IMG/VR virus record: IMGVR_UViG_3300008954_000005
Location: 1 to 64,000 of that record
Source of the DNA: a virus
Reading direction: 5' to 3' (one strand)
Length of the DNA stretch: 64,000 bases
Shown: positions 22,721 through 31,702 of the stretch, piece after piece
How the letters are laid out: the number at the start of each line of letters is the position of its first letter
How positions within the stretch are numbered: the stretch's first letter is position 1
Translations under genes and position numbers: made by a program
The notes under the pieces: model-generated
The model's database searches: none
Told to the model about the DNA's origin: nothing
The model's input: only the letters and a program-made list of their open reading frames with translations

Positions 22721-24208
22721 CTAGCAGCCCTCCCCAGGGAGAGCATGGATAACAGCGACCAAGCCCCTATCTTTATCATGCAAATAAACGGGCAAGCTCT
22801 TAGGGGAACCAACGTACCCAGAACGAGCGTGCCATCTATCCGGGCCACTCAAACTAGGTAACTGTCGGCGTGTGACGCCATAAGCTACGTCTGTTTCGGT
22901 TTTCTCATAATGTAGATGGCCTGTGTAAATGGTCCGGTATGGACAGTGGGACCATTCCTTAGCGGCCTCTCTTGCCATATGGCCAGCTAGGTCTTTTGTT
23001 TTCCCTACCGTATCTCCGTGGGCAAAGCCAATTAAATTTTTACCGTACGCCACATACTGCCGAGCAGTTGTTTCAGTAGTGATCGTGACGTCAGGAGCAT
23101 TCCTAAAGAATGCCCTTAGATACAAGAGGATCACATATCCCATAGCCCGGTCGTGGTTTCCGTTCATAAGAACTAGGTGTACAGGAGCCACTTGTCTTAG
23201 TGACTCGATCCACTCTTCCATAAGGGTGCAGCCCGTCTCCAGGATACTATAAAAGTTACCATCATTGTCCTGTGGAGTCCCACGGGTAGTGGTTCCAGCA
23301 TCATTGTCTATGTGTAAAAAATCGCTCCCAATAGGAACGATAATCTTCTCTGGTGCCCCAAACTGGACAAGGCGACTAACGGCATCCTCTGTACAAGAGA
23401 ACAACCGTTTACGAGCTATATTACGATCAAATAACTCACCATTCTCCATATCGGAATATTTGCCCCAATGAAAATCTGAGAGGCCGACGACAGCGGCATA
23501 AGGAGCTTTTGCTACCTTGATGTTCAACTTATGGACTTTGGCTGGGCTCCTATCCCCAATGGTCTCAAGGAGCTGTCTAAGAACTTGGTCCTCAAACTCA
23601 CGCCACTTGTTCGCTTCCTTCTGGACCTCGCTCCATTTCTTTTTCTCAAACCGACGATAGAACGTAGCCCGTCTTTTTTGAAGGGCCTCTTCAACCAACT
23701 CGTCAGTATCCCTAGCCATCATTTCTTCGGCTGTGAAGGGCTCATGGTCCTTCGTCCAACCATGAATCTTCTTGTACTTGACGAACCACACGCGAGGCAT
23801 GCCAAACTCTCGGCAAACCATGTTGATGGTTCCCTCGCCAATGGTGTTGGAGTACATATCAAGCATGGCCCTATGCACCGTTCCGGGAACCGTTAATGGG
23901 CCAACGTCTGGGATAAAAGTGACGTAGCTGTCATTTTCTTTATCGTACCAGTACCGATCATCACTGACGAAGTTCTCGTCAACAATGACCTCTTCTTGCT
24001 CGATATCCTCTGTCTCGGGTGACGTCTCTTTTCGAAGAGACCTAGACCACTTCCCAAAGGCTACGAGTTCATCGTAGTCCATCCCAAGCTTTTCGCCGTG
24101 CCTATCGGATACTACCCGCCACTCTCGATTTAAAAATTGTTTATACAGTCGGTCCCCATACTCCTCATCGAGTTGGAACCAGTGCTCTGGTATATGTTCG
24201 TTACTCAA
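22721..24208 (-). CDS. Calcineurin-like metallophosphoesterase with N-terminal extension
   Basis: 495 residues from a TTG placed seven bases after TGGAGG; a GTG 15 bases upstream lacks a ribosome binding site. The C-terminal half has all metallophosphoesterase motifs in order: SDFHWGK, GSDFLH, NGNHDR, FAHGD and TGHLHYEK. The first 200 residues contain a likely helix-turn-helix (INMVCREFGMPRVWFVKYKK) that could bind DNA. Enzymes of this fold act as nucleases or phosphatases. It is downstream of the 24382 gene, separated by a stem-loop. Confidence 0.8.
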   Translation of the reverse strand: MSNEHIPEHWFQLDEEYGDRLYKQFLNREWRVVSDRHGEKLGMDYDELVAFGKWSRSLRKETSPETEDIEQEEVIVDENFVSDDRYWYDKENDSYVTFIPDVGPLTVPGTVHRAMLDMYSNTIGEGTINMVCREFGMPRVWFVKYKKIHGWTKDHEPFTAEEMMARDTDELVEEALQKRRATFYRRFEKKKWSEVQKEANKWREFEDQVLRQLLETIGDRSPAKVHKLNIKVAKAPYAAVVGLSDFHWGKYSDMENGELFDRNIARKRLFSCTEDAVSRLVQFGAPEKIIVPIGSDFLHIDNDAGTTTRGTPQDNDGNFYSILETGCTLMEEWIESLRQVAPVHLVLMNGNHDRAMGYVILLYLRAFFRNAPDVTITTETTARQYVAYGKNLIGFAHGDTVGKTKDLAGHMAREAAKEWSHCPYRTIYTGHLHYEKTETDVAYGVTRRQLPSLSGPDRWHARSGYVGSPKSLPVYLHDKDRGLVAVIHALPGEGC

Positions 24209-24330
24209 AAAAAGCCTCCACACGAAAATCTACGTTATGTAGCGCACGATTTCTGCGCTAGGTCCCCGGTTCCGTGTGTTGTTCATAAGTAGAACAGGGC
24301 TAAAAAATAAGAGATGACGTAGCCGCTGAT

Positions 24331-24371
24331 CCTGTACCCCCCAACACGAAAAGCGCATCGGGGGATACAGG
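24331..24371 (-). terminator. Stem-loop between minus genes
   Basis: CCTGTA-CCCCC pairs with GGGGG-A-TACAGG around a loop of about 19 bases. There is no T-run, so this may be a pause or processing site rather than a full terminator. Confidence 0.4.
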
Positions 24372-24381
24372 CACAGCATTA

Positions 24382-25053
24382 CTAGATTAAATTTAGGGCT
24401 CCCGTTGTAGCCAATGTACTTCCCTCTGTCTGTCGCAAAGCCATCCAACGCTCCCTATTGAAAAGCGGATTACCGGTTAATATGGAATCAACATAATCCA
24501 TGACGGCAATATCATCCGCAGGTTTAGTATAGTCCTGCGCAGACACCTTGTCGTAGAGGGTCTCCCAAAGAAGATAGCGATAAGCCTTCCGGTAATAGTC
24601 ACTAAGCTCGTTCTCCCAATAAGACGTCCACCGTTCATCGTTGCGTCGGCCTTCGAGGGTATACCCCCACATCTTGTTTATCAGAGCATCGAGGCTCCTA
24701 CCATTCTCAGAGAAGTTGCAATCTGTCTGATAACGTGTTCCTCTGTAAACTTGTAGGGCAGAGGTATGGCTACTTTGGTCACCATGCATCAATCTAAAAT
24801 TTCCGGGGAACCACCTATCCGCGCACATCGACATGGTGTCAGAGGACTGTCCGCTGTGGTGAAGTCCGGGAAGAACCGGATATGCCCCTACACAAACATT
24901 GAGATGCCTACACCTATCCAGCGCAGTCATAAAAGCTAGCTTGCCTACCTTTTGGCCGTAGAAAAGCGTCGCGGTGTCTAAAAAACTTTTGTCTAGTAAA
25001 CCCCCCTCTTTTGAAAGAAAGTTTGCTAGAATCTTCTCCGTGGTGTACGTCAT
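24382..25053 (-). CDS. Hypothetical protein
   Basis: 223 residues, ATG preceded by AGGAGG. His- and Cys-containing centre (RCRHLNVCVGAYPVLPGLHH) and a Tyr/Trp-rich helical second half. No family recognised. It is a single gene or the first of two, under a promoter-like motif 55 bases upstream. Confidence 0.6.
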   Translation of the reverse strand: MTYTTEKILANFLSKEGGLLDKSFLDTATLFYGQKVGKLAFMTALDRCRHLNVCVGAYPVLPGLHHSGQSSDTMSMCADRWFPGNFRLMHGDQSSHTSALQVYRGTRYQTDCNFSENGRSLDALINKMWGYTLEGRRNDERWTSYWENELSDYYRKAYRYLLWETLYDKVSAQDYTKPADDIAVMDYVDSILTGNPLFNRERWMALRQTEGSTLATTGALNLI

Positions 25054-25104
25054 AGTGCCTCCTTAGCGTACAGTTTCAGCTATTTTAGGCCACTTTGACC
25101 TCAA

Positions 25105-25116
25105 AGAGCTTATACC
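25105..25116 (-). promoter_or_regulatory. Promoter-like motif GGTATAAGCTCT
   Basis: A minus-strand copy of the recurring motif, preceded by TTGTT as at 27802, 52 bases before the start at 25053. Confidence 0.5.
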
Positions 25117-25223
25117 AACAAGGTGCACAATCCTGCGAAGAAAGATAAAAGTACTTACAGATACATTTCCTTATGGAAAACCAAGAAACACCATAAAAGC
25201 CAACTAATAAGAGGAGGGTCTAA

Positions 25224-27203
25224 ATGATCTTTGAACAGGTGTCCGATGCCAGAAAAGTGAGAAACTTTACGCTGCCTTCAGCGTTTCTAGAACAATACAT
25301 GGGGAAGCAGCCGAAGTGGGGACCACTTGGGTATTTCACCTTTAAACGAACTTACGCCCGACCGCTAAAAGATGGAACGACAGAGGAATTCTGGCAGACC
25401 TGTAAACGCGTTGTGGAGGGTGTCTATAACATTCAAAAGCTCCACTGCAGTAACCTGCGCCTCCCTTGGGATCACGCGAAAGCCCGAAGGTCTTCACAAG
25501 AGATGTTTGAGCGGATGTGGACCTTCAAGTGGCTCCCACCCGGTAGAGGCTTGTGGACCATGGGAACAGACATGGTCTACGAAAAAGGCAGTGCCGCTCT
25601 AAATAACTGCGCCTTCGTCAGCACGGAAGAGATCGACGTAGACTTTGCTGCTCCCTTTGTGTTCCTGATGGATATGAGCATGTTGGGTGTCGGAGTTGGT
25701 GGAGACACCAAAGGTGCCGACCGTATTCAGGTTGTTGTCCCTAAGTACCACGACGAGCCTTACATTGTTGAGGATAGTCGTGAGGGGTGGGTAGAGCTTA
25801 CGCGGGTAGTCTTAAACGCTTTCGTCAGTAAGGGCCAATACCCCACCAACATCGACTATTCCCAAATTCGCCCCAAAGGTGCGCCTATCCTCGGATTTGG
25901 TGGCACCGCATCTGGGCCGAAGCCTCTGGTTGATTTGATTGATAACCTGTCCGAACTGCTTATGCCGAAGGACGGGGAACCATACAAAATCACTAGCGCC
26001 ATTATCGTAGACATCTTCAACTACATCGGTAAGTGCGTTGTTGCGGGCGGTATCCGAAGAACTGCGGAGATCATGTTCGGTGACGCGGATGATCGTGAGT
26101 TCATCACTCTGAAGCAAGACGTGGAAGCTCTACAAGACAGGCGGTGGGCCTCAAACAACAGTGTCTTCGGAACAGTCGGAATGGACTACACCAGTGTGGT
26201 GGACTCCATCGCAGAGAACGGAGAGCCTGGGTTGATTTGGCTAGATAACATGCAGCATTACCGCCGAATGGATGGTAAGCGAAATGGTTACGACGTTCGG
26301 GCTATGGGCAGTAACCCCTGCAGCGAGCAGACCTTAGAAAGCTTTGAGTTGTGTTGCTTAGTAGAAACATTCCCAGCGAACCACGATAGTTTCGATGACT
26401 ACCAACGTACGCTGAAGTTTGCCTACCTCTATGCCAAGACCGTCACTCTTGTTCCCACGCATGACCCGCGAACGAATGCGGTGATGATGAGAAACCGCCG
26501 TATAGGTTGTTCAATGAGCGGCATCGTACAAGCTCTTAACAAGCACGGTCGTCGCGAGTTTCTCAAGTGGTGTGACAACGGCTACCAGTACATAAGACAA
26601 CTTGATCGCCTGTATTCTGAGTGGTTGTGTATCCCACGGTCAATCAAGGTTACAAGCGTCAAGCCTAGTGGAACGGTTAGTCTCCTTTGTGGTGCTACGG
26701 CAGGTATTCATTACCCCCACAGTGAGTACTACATCAGGAACATTCGTGTCTCCGATATCTCTCCGCTTGTGAAAGCTGCGAAAGATGCTGGGTATCCGGT
26801 CGAACCAGACGCATACGCAGACAGTACTGTTTGCATAAGCTTCCCTGTACACGAGCCGCACTATGCTAAAGGAAAGAGTGAAGTCTCGATCTGGGAGCAG
26901 TTCGCTAATGCTGCGGACCTACAAAAGTACTGGGCCGACAACCAAGTGTCTGTGACGGTTACGTTCACTAAAGAGGAGATTCAGGACATCAAGTCTTGTC
27001 TTGAGGTGTACGAAACCCGTTTGAAGTCCGTGTCTATGCTCCCACTTATGGATAAAGACCACGGCTACAAACAGGCCCCGTACATTGCGATCACAAAAGA
27101 GCAGTACGACAACATGTCGACTAAAACCAAGCCTCTGAATCTGGCTCAGTCAGTGCATGAGGTTACGGAGAAGTTTTGTGATGGGGACTCCTGTACTATC
27201 TAA
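25224..27203 (+). CDS. nrdJ: Adenosylcobalamin-dependent ribonucleoside-triphosphate reductase (class II, monomeric)
   Basis: 659 residues, ATG preceded by GAGGAGGG. It converts ribonucleoside triphosphates to deoxy forms using B12. Seen motifs: NNCAFVST near 129, NPCSEQ at 364-369 with the following ESFELCC, VKPSGTVSLL near 480, and the C-terminal redox pair C652 and C657 in CDGDSC. The overall pattern fits the monomeric RTPR type, not the dimeric NrdJ. It lets the phage make dNTPs without oxygen or a partner subunit, but the host must supply B12. I looked for a cobalamin riboswitch in the 170-base leader and saw none. Confidence 0.93.
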   Translation: MIFEQVSDARKVRNFTLPSAFLEQYMGKQPKWGPLGYFTFKRTYARPLKDGTTEEFWQTCKRVVEGVYNIQKLHCSNLRLPWDHAKARRSSQEMFERMWTFKWLPPGRGLWTMGTDMVYEKGSAALNNCAFVSTEEIDVDFAAPFVFLMDMSMLGVGVGGDTKGADRIQVVVPKYHDEPYIVEDSREGWVELTRVVLNAFVSKGQYPTNIDYSQIRPKGAPILGFGGTASGPKPLVDLIDNLSELLMPKDGEPYKITSAIIVDIFNYIGKCVVAGGIRRTAEIMFGDADDREFITLKQDVEALQDRRWASNNSVFGTVGMDYTSVVDSIAENGEPGLIWLDNMQHYRRMDGKRNGYDVRAMGSNPCSEQTLESFELCCLVETFPANHDSFDDYQRTLKFAYLYAKTVTLVPTHDPRTNAVMMRNRRIGCSMSGIVQALNKHGRREFLKWCDNGYQYIRQLDRLYSEWLCIPRSIKVTSVKPSGTVSLLCGATAGIHYPHSEYYIRNIRVSDISPLVKAAKDAGYPVEPDAYADSTVCISFPVHEPHYAKGKSEVSIWEQFANAADLQKYWADNQVSVTVTFTKEEIQDIKSCLEVYETRLKSVSMLPLMDKDHGYKQAPYIAITKEQYDNMSTKTKPLNLAQSVHEVTEKFCDGDSCTI

Positions 27204-27223
27204 AAAGAGCCTTCCGGCTCATA

Positions 27224-27256
27224 GGGGAGGGGGCATTACGCCCCCTCCCCTTTTTT
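27224..27256 (+). terminator. Rho-independent terminator
   Basis: A GGGGAGGGGGC / GCCCCCTCCCC stem is followed by TTTTTT. A smaller GAGCC/GGCTC hairpin lies just upstream at 27206-27219. Confidence 0.9.
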
Positions 27257-27258
27257 AG

Positions 27259-27771
27259 CTATGCCACCTCTTGTGTGGACTCGGTGTGAACCGTAGGCCT
27301 AATGTCGCTCTCAATCTCTTCCAACAGACAAAGGCACTCATCAAGGAAGCAGTCTCCGGGACTGTGATCGTATCCGGCCTCAGAGGCAGACTCTGACGCA
27401 TACTCCCCGCAATAGTATGAAGAGCTTGCAGCGCCGATTGCATCGCTAAAGCACTCACTAACAGAAGACTGCTGTTCTCTAAGGTCAGACGCTAACCTCT
27501 GAATCTTATCCAGCACCGACACGGTCACGTTCTCCGACGTCAACGCAGGAACCGAGCCGATAGGGGCGTCAGTAAGCGACTTCTCAAAAACCGTGAACAG
27601 CTTGTGTAAATCTAGGCTGTGCCCATTTACTTGGATTTCTACTGCAAGATTCGTCATATCAATCTCGCCGCCCTCATTTCTAGAGAGTTGTGCTTGTAGT
27701 ACTTGGCTAAGCGAGCAGCCCAGCAAGCGCCCAAACAACGTGTCTTTAACTACCTCATAGTTTGCTTCCAT
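27259..27771 (-). CDS. Hypothetical acidic protein
   Basis: 170 residues; the ATG at 27771 has GAAGGAGG in front. Acidic, Ser-rich C-terminal half with several Cys (CGEYASESASEAGYD, CFLDECLCLLEEIES). No family recognised. A minus-strand single-gene unit with a promoter-like motif 31 bases upstream. Confidence 0.6.
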   Translation of the reverse strand: MEANYEVVKDTLFGRLLGCSLSQVLQAQLSRNEGGEIDMTNLAVEIQVNGHSLDLHKLFTVFEKSLTDAPIGSVPALTSENVTVSVLDKIQRLASDLREQQSSVSECFSDAIGAASSSYYCGEYASESASEAGYDHSPGDCFLDECLCLLEEIESDIRPTVHTESTQEVA

Positions 27772-27801
27772 ATGTCCTCCTTCGTGGCTATAGGTTTGGA
27801 G

Positions 27802-27816
27802 CAAAATCCTTATACC
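27802..27816 (-). promoter_or_regulatory. Promoter-like motif GGTATAAGGATTTTG
   Basis: A minus-strand copy of the recurring motif, with TTGTT upstream as at 25105. The 240 bases between here and 28043 contain no gene I can support. Confidence 0.55.
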
Positions 27817-28042
27817 AACAAAAGGTACAAACCTACCGCGCACTCTAAAGCTTTCGTAATTGATATACAGAGGCGCATAAACGCGGTTAACTACTGGCTT
27901 ATCGGTGAATCATTAAGTACTGCTATGGATACATAGGGTACCTGTTATTAACGGGTAATGGGCGCAGCTACGACCCACCCCCCAAAGGGGACTACAATGT
28001 AGAAAACACCAGTATCCTCAGAGGATTACGGGAGCCCTGTAG

Positions 28043-28423
28043 ATGAGTAAGAAAAAGAAGACCTACCCAGACAACGTTATTCCCTTCCCTTCGGGTAGGA
28101 CGGAAGCGGTGTCTGAAGAAGACCTTAGAAAACTAGAAATATCTCACCAGTCTGTCCAAGACCTTGTAATCATGGCGGCGTGCGTAAACATGAGCACGAC
28201 CTACAAAGGCAAATTCGAGGATCAATGCCGAGAGAACGTTAAAAACGAAACCTTCCCTTGCTCAGAAAATTGTGGTTGTTATACACACATGCTCTCGTCG
28301 ATGGCGCTTGAACTCATCTTTGATGGACCGAGAGCAGACGAAGCGCGTGGACAACTCTATAGAGAATATTCTGACCTAATACGGAAAGCCAAGGAGCGCG
28401 GCTCAGACGACGCAATAGACTAA
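28043..28423 (+). CDS. Hypothetical protein with Cys cluster
   Basis: 126 residues. The first 20 residues are basic and Pro-rich. CRENVKNETFPCSENCGCY in the middle could bind a metal. The C-terminal half is helical. No family recognised. Only a weak ribosome binding site (GGGAG at 12 bases) precedes the ATG. Confidence 0.55.
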   Translation: MSKKKKTYPDNVIPFPSGRTEAVSEEDLRKLEISHQSVQDLVIMAACVNMSTTYKGKFEDQCRENVKNETFPCSENCGCYTHMLSSMALELIFDGPRADEARGQLYREYSDLIRKAKERGSDDAID

Positions 28424-28430
28424 CTTTATG

Positions 28431-28443
28431 GGGTATAAGTTTA
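28431..28443 (+). promoter_or_regulatory. Promoter-like motif before the tRNA block
   Basis: GGGTATAAGTTTA lies 22 bases upstream of tRNA-Lys, which fits a promoter for the tRNA and gene cluster. Confidence 0.5.
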
Positions 28444-28464
28444 CTGGTCCCGAATTAGCTTCAG

Positions 28465-28540
28465 GGGCCGGTAGCTCAACCGGTAGAGCACCAGACTTTT
28501 AATCTGTAGGTTGTGGGTTCAAGTCCCACCCGGCTCACCA
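28465..28540 (+). tRNA. tRNA-Lys (UUU)
   Basis: A 76-base cloverleaf with acceptor GGGCCGG / CCGGCTC, loop CTTTTAA giving anticodon TTT, T-arm GTGGG-TTCAAGT-CCCAC and an encoded CCA. The top pair of the anticodon stem is mismatched. Confidence 0.93.
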
Positions 28541-28566
28541 ATCACCCAATAAGGAGGAGGGACTCT

Positions 28567-28959
28567 ATGTCCGAAGAAAAGAAAGACCCCATGAGCATGT
28601 CTGACGTCATGCGAGAATTTTATTCCTTTGTAGAACAAAAAGTAAACGACGAAGAGGACCAAGAACTACGAGAGGCTCTTCTTCCAGAACTAGAACGGCT
28701 AAGGGATACAGTCCTAGAATCAGAGAGATTCATCTCTGAGTACCCCAACATCTCCGGGTTGTTTTCATCCATGTGCGGCATCATCTCCGAGCACGAGAGC
28801 AAGCTTGAGCTAGTCAAAGACGTTCTCGTCTCAAATGGTCTTATGATTCAAATCGAAGCCAGCACAGAAGAAGAGGCTGTGGAGATGGCAAAAAAGACGT
28901 TTGAGGAAGACATGCTCAACCGAATGATGGCAAACGTGGATAAATCCACAATCCACTAG
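28567..28959 (+). CDS. Hypothetical acidic helical protein
   Basis: 130 residues, ATG after AAGGAGGAGGG. Very acidic and helical with no Cys pairs (EDQELREALLPELERLRD). It lies between two tRNA genes and is probably cotranscribed with them. No family recognised. Confidence 0.6.
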   Translation: MSEEKKDPMSMSDVMREFYSFVEQKVNDEEDQELREALLPELERLRDTVLESERFISEYPNISGLFSSMCGIISEHESKLELVKDVLVSNGLMIQIEASTEEEAVEMAKKTFEEDMLNRMMANVDKSTIH

Positions 28960-28967
28960 TAAAGCTA

Positions 28968-29054
28968 GGGGCTGTGGCGGAATCGGTAGACGCAACGGAC
29001 TTAAAATCCGTTATCCTTCTGGGTGTGAGGGTTCGATCCCCTCCAGCCCCACCA
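28968..29054 (+). tRNA. tRNA-Leu (UAA)
   Basis: An 87-base class II tRNA with a long variable arm, acceptor GGGGCTG / CAGCCCC, loop CTTAAAA giving anticodon TAA, and encoded CCA. Confidence 0.93.
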
Positions 29055-29183
29055 TATCTAAAATGATATCTTTAGAAGGTAAATCAGACCAAGGACCGCA
29101 TAGAATGGACCAACCTCAGACCGCCATAGGCTAGGGGAGAGGGCACCGCTCTCTCCCCTAGAGGTGGCATCAGCCCTTTTTAC

Positions 29184-29259
29184 GCGCCCTTAGCTCAGAG
29201 GTTAGAGCCCCACTCTTATAAGGTGGTAGTCCTGGGTTCAAGTCCCAGAGGGCGTACCA
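29184..29259 (+). tRNA. tRNA-Ile (UAU)
   Basis: A 76-base cloverleaf with acceptor GCGCCCT / AGGGCGT, loop CTTATAA giving anticodon TAT, T-arm CTGGG-TTCAAGT-CCCAG and encoded CCA. It reads AUA without lysidine modification. Confidence 0.9.
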
Positions 29260-29311
29260 TGCTAAAAACTAGACTACTACTACGCAAGTAGCTATGAGAC
29301 TATACTTAGAT

Positions 29312-29331
29312 TGTGGCCAGCCCTGGTCACA
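29312..29331 (+). other. Hairpin in the gene-free stretch after tRNA-Ile
   Basis: TGTG-G-CCAG pairs with CTGG-T-CACA around a two-base spacer. The stretch 29260-29531 holds no convincing gene; several GC-rich segments (29450-29480) may fold further. It could be an RNA or a processing signal. Confidence 0.4.
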
Positions 29332-29539
29332 TAGGGAGAGTAGAGATGCGCAGCGCCTCAGACAGACCTGTACACGAGGTAGAGAACTCCATTACAGGAC
29401 CGAGTTTCTCGTGCTTGTGCCCTACTTCTTCCGTACCCGCAGGGAGGCATGGGGGAGCCCCGCCGCATGAGTGCTAAGCTACCGGCGCGATTGCATAGCT
29501 AAACAGATGCCTCACTTTTTATAGGAGATACCATGCCAA

Positions 29540-29899
29540 GTGTATTATCGAGCTAAAGAACTAGCCCGTGAGAATGGGCAGCAATATCACCTTGCTGCAA
29601 TACTGAAGCGTAAAAATAAAACCATCCGTATCGGAACTAATTCCGCTAAAACACACCCCGCGTACGGAAGAAAATACCCAGACGGAACCCACGGCTACAC
29701 AATGCATGCGGAGATGAACGTTCTCCGATTTGCCGAGCCGGGGGATCATATCGAGGTGTTGAGGGTATCAAAGGGAGGGGACCTCACAATGGCTAAGCCT
29801 TGTGTGCACTGCCAGCGTATGATGAGATATGCAAAAATCCGCTCAGTCAGATACACAGGGTCTGACGGGTCATGGGAGACACTCAAACTGTATGGCTAA
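29540..29899 (+). CDS. Cytidine/dCMP deaminase-fold protein
   Basis: 119 residues. The zinc site is complete: HAE at 56-58 and PCVHC at 87-91. This is the cytidine deaminase-like fold acting on free nucleosides, nucleotides or nucleic acid. At 119 residues it is short, close to free cytidine deaminases. The start is puzzling: AGGAG is best placed for an ATG at 29532, which is in another frame and stops after seven codons; the in-frame GTG at 29540 is twelve bases from AGGAG. The substrate cannot be told. Confidence 0.75.
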   Translation: MYYRAKELARENGQQYHLAAILKRKNKTIRIGTNSAKTHPAYGRKYPDGTHGYTMHAEMNVLRFAEPGDHIEVLRVSKGGDLTMAKPCVHCQRMMRYAKIRSVRYTGSDGSWETLKLYG

Positions 29900-30038
29900 A
29901 TCGGTTATTTCTATAAGATGCACAAAATGCAAAGAACATTATCGTTCAAAACTAAACAGGGGCGTGCCTTTACGAAAATGTCCGGGCTGTGGGCACCACA
30001 ACAAACCTGATGCAAATCGTAACCTGTGCAACATGTAG
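29892..30038 (+). CDS. Small zinc-ribbon protein
   Basis: 48 residues overlapping the end of the deaminase gene by eight bases. CTKCKEH and CPGCGHH form a Com-like zinc ribbon. It may bind nucleic acid. Function unknown. Confidence 0.5.
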   Translation: MAKSVISIRCTKCKEHYRSKLNRGVPLRKCPGCGHHNKPDANRNLCNM

Positions 30039-30714
30039 CCAGACATTCTTGCCTGACACCCCCTATTGCCCGTATTGTTGGGCCGGGGATTATTATTCCT
30101 TAATACCTTATTCAAAGAAGGAGACTCAAATGAGTTTTAACAAAAACTGGGCAGGAGACCTGCCAAAAGAAACCCTACAAAAATTTATAGCGATTGGGGA
30201 CGGTCACACGCTGTTTGACCCCGAAACCTATCTAGAGATCGGCGTCCCTAAAGAGGTCGTTGACCACTACACCCGAACCCATATAAGCCCAAAAAGACCT
30301 CATCCGGAAGCAGTAGACTCACTTAGCGACGCTCTTCGTACTGTGGCCCAAACGTATCTTACCCAGCAAGACGAGCAGGTAGACCCGGATGAACCTTGGT
30401 CTGTCCAAACGTTTATGGGCCACCTTCTAAACGAGGAGGATGACTGGTTCTCTTCTGAATTCGCCAGCCTTCTGTTGGAGAAGATGATTGAGGCTGGTGT
30501 AGATTCTGTCTACGGCTACCACCCAAAAGAGGCTATGTGGGACAACCAAGGAAACGTGATCGAATCCTTGGAAGCTGTTTACGGCCTAGAAATCACAAGA
30601 GGTCTCTGTACAAGCCTGTCTCTAGAGTACGACGGGAAAATTGGTAGGGGATCACAGTATGATGCATACTGCGAGGCCATTCGTGGGTATATCGACGGGA
30701 AGGAGGCATCATAA
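30010..30714 (+). CDS. Hypothetical protein with N-terminal zinc ribbon, two possible starts
   Basis: 234 residues from the ATG at 30010. CATCSQTF and CPYC in the first 25 residues form a ribbon. A second in-frame ATG at 30130 has a much better AAGGAG and would give a 194-residue form without the ribbon. The common part is acidic and globular, unfamiliar. It overlaps the previous small gene by 29 bases. Confidence 0.55.
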   Translation: MQIVTCATCSQTFLPDTPYCPYCWAGDYYSLIPYSKKETQMSFNKNWAGDLPKETLQKFIAIGDGHTLFDPETYLEIGVPKEVVDHYTRTHISPKRPHPEAVDSLSDALRTVAQTYLTQQDEQVDPDEPWSVQTFMGHLLNEEDDWFSSEFASLLLEKMIEAGVDSVYGYHPKEAMWDNQGNVIESLEAVYGLEITRGLCTSLSLEYDGKIGRGSQYDAYCEAIRGYIDGKEAS

Positions 30715-30715
30715 T

Positions 30716-30781
30716 ATGAATTGCTCTAACCCCAAAAAACCATTAAATTATTCCGAACATGGAGGTTACCCATATGTGTAA
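30716..30781 (+). CDS. Possible 21-residue leader peptide
   Basis: ATG nine bases after AAGGAGG; the ORF contains the next gene's GGAGG and its stop overlaps that gene's start (ATGTGTAA). Translation may help expose the next ribosome binding site. It could also be chance. Confidence 0.3.
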   Translation: MNCSNPKKPLNYSEHGGYPYV

Positions 30782-31049
30782 ACCAGCTTATGTCGAATTC
30801 CCAGACGCTCAGGTCAAGGGGAGCAGTGTGTGGGTAAACCCCTCACATATTATTGTAATCATCCCCTCGCCCGAGGCGGCTAAAACCCAATGTACCTTAA
30901 TGTTAAGCAGCAATCTTGACTCTGGGATAGAGGTTGAAATGTCTGCCGACGCGGCGGTGGAACACCTAAAAACGTCTATTGAGGCAGCAATGAACTCAGG
31001 GTACTACGTCGCAGTTGATCGTAAGATGTACAATACTGATGCCACGTAG
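30774..31049 (+). CDS. Hypothetical protein
   Basis: 91 residues from the ATG at 30774, eight bases after GGAGG. Beta-rich N-terminal half (SVWVNPSHIIVIIPS) and a helix after it. No metal site except a single Cys pair too far apart. No family recognised. Confidence 0.55.
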   Translation: MCKPAYVEFPDAQVKGSSVWVNPSHIIVIIPSPEAAKTQCTLMLSSNLDSGIEVEMSADAAVEHLKTSIEAAMNSGYYVAVDRKMYNTDAT

Positions 31050-31107
31050 TAATACTCACTCGGGAAACCCCTGTCTGAGTATGACCGCTGCTTAGAGGAT
31101 TTTCGCT

Positions 31108-31605
31108 ATGCTCATTTGTATCGATCTCAGCGCACTTTACTTTACTATTCGGAAGTTGGGCATCACTGTGAATTATGAGAAGTTGACGGACTGGTTAAGC
31201 TCCGACTGCTTCAAAAACCTTTACCCAGATGATGTACTCGACAAGCCTGTAGAACTACACGCGTTTACAGTGGCAGACCCAAAGAACACTTCCCAAACAA
31301 AGTTTTTGGAGAGGCTAAAAGCTTTGGGCTACACCCTGCACGTATACAACTTCACTACTAAACCCTGCTTCTCAATTGAAATGGCTGTGCTAGCTGCGCT
31401 GTCCGACCACGACAAGCAGGTGTTCATGACAAATGACGATTCTCTGATGAGGTCTTTTAGTCTACTAAGCGGTGCGGGGAAGGACCCAGCACTATGCTTC
31501 TTTAGTGAAGCTCTGCACGGAAATTGGACCCCAAAAATACTATCGAGAGAAGTTAGATTCACCGATCTATCCGATCCGGCAGTAAGGGCCAAAGTATCCT
31601 CCTGA
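31108..31605 (+). CDS. NYN/PIN-like putative ribonuclease
   Basis: 165 residues. MLICIDLSALYFTIRK at the N-terminus, a long middle with ELHAFTVADPKN, and QVFMTNDDSLMRSF near residue 110 resemble the NYN (PIN-like) fold, whose active site uses Asp residues at the start and after the central strand. Such proteins cut RNA. Sequence similarity is weak, so this is a tentative fold call. It lies upstream of tRNA-Arg. Confidence 0.45.
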   Translation: MLICIDLSALYFTIRKLGITVNYEKLTDWLSSDCFKNLYPDDVLDKPVELHAFTVADPKNTSQTKFLERLKALGYTLHVYNFTTKPCFSIEMAVLAALSDHDKQVFMTNDDSLMRSFSLLSGAGKDPALCFFSEALHGNWTPKILSREVRFTDLSDPAVRAKVSS

Positions 31606-31623
31606 CCTGCTTTTTCTACCTGA

Positions 31624-31700
<77 letters not shown>

Positions 31701-31702
31701 TC

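Noticed and set aside
25054-25223. Cobalamin riboswitch before the B12-dependent reductase
   Set aside because: No B12-box-like conserved core or long folded leader is visible in the 170 bases.
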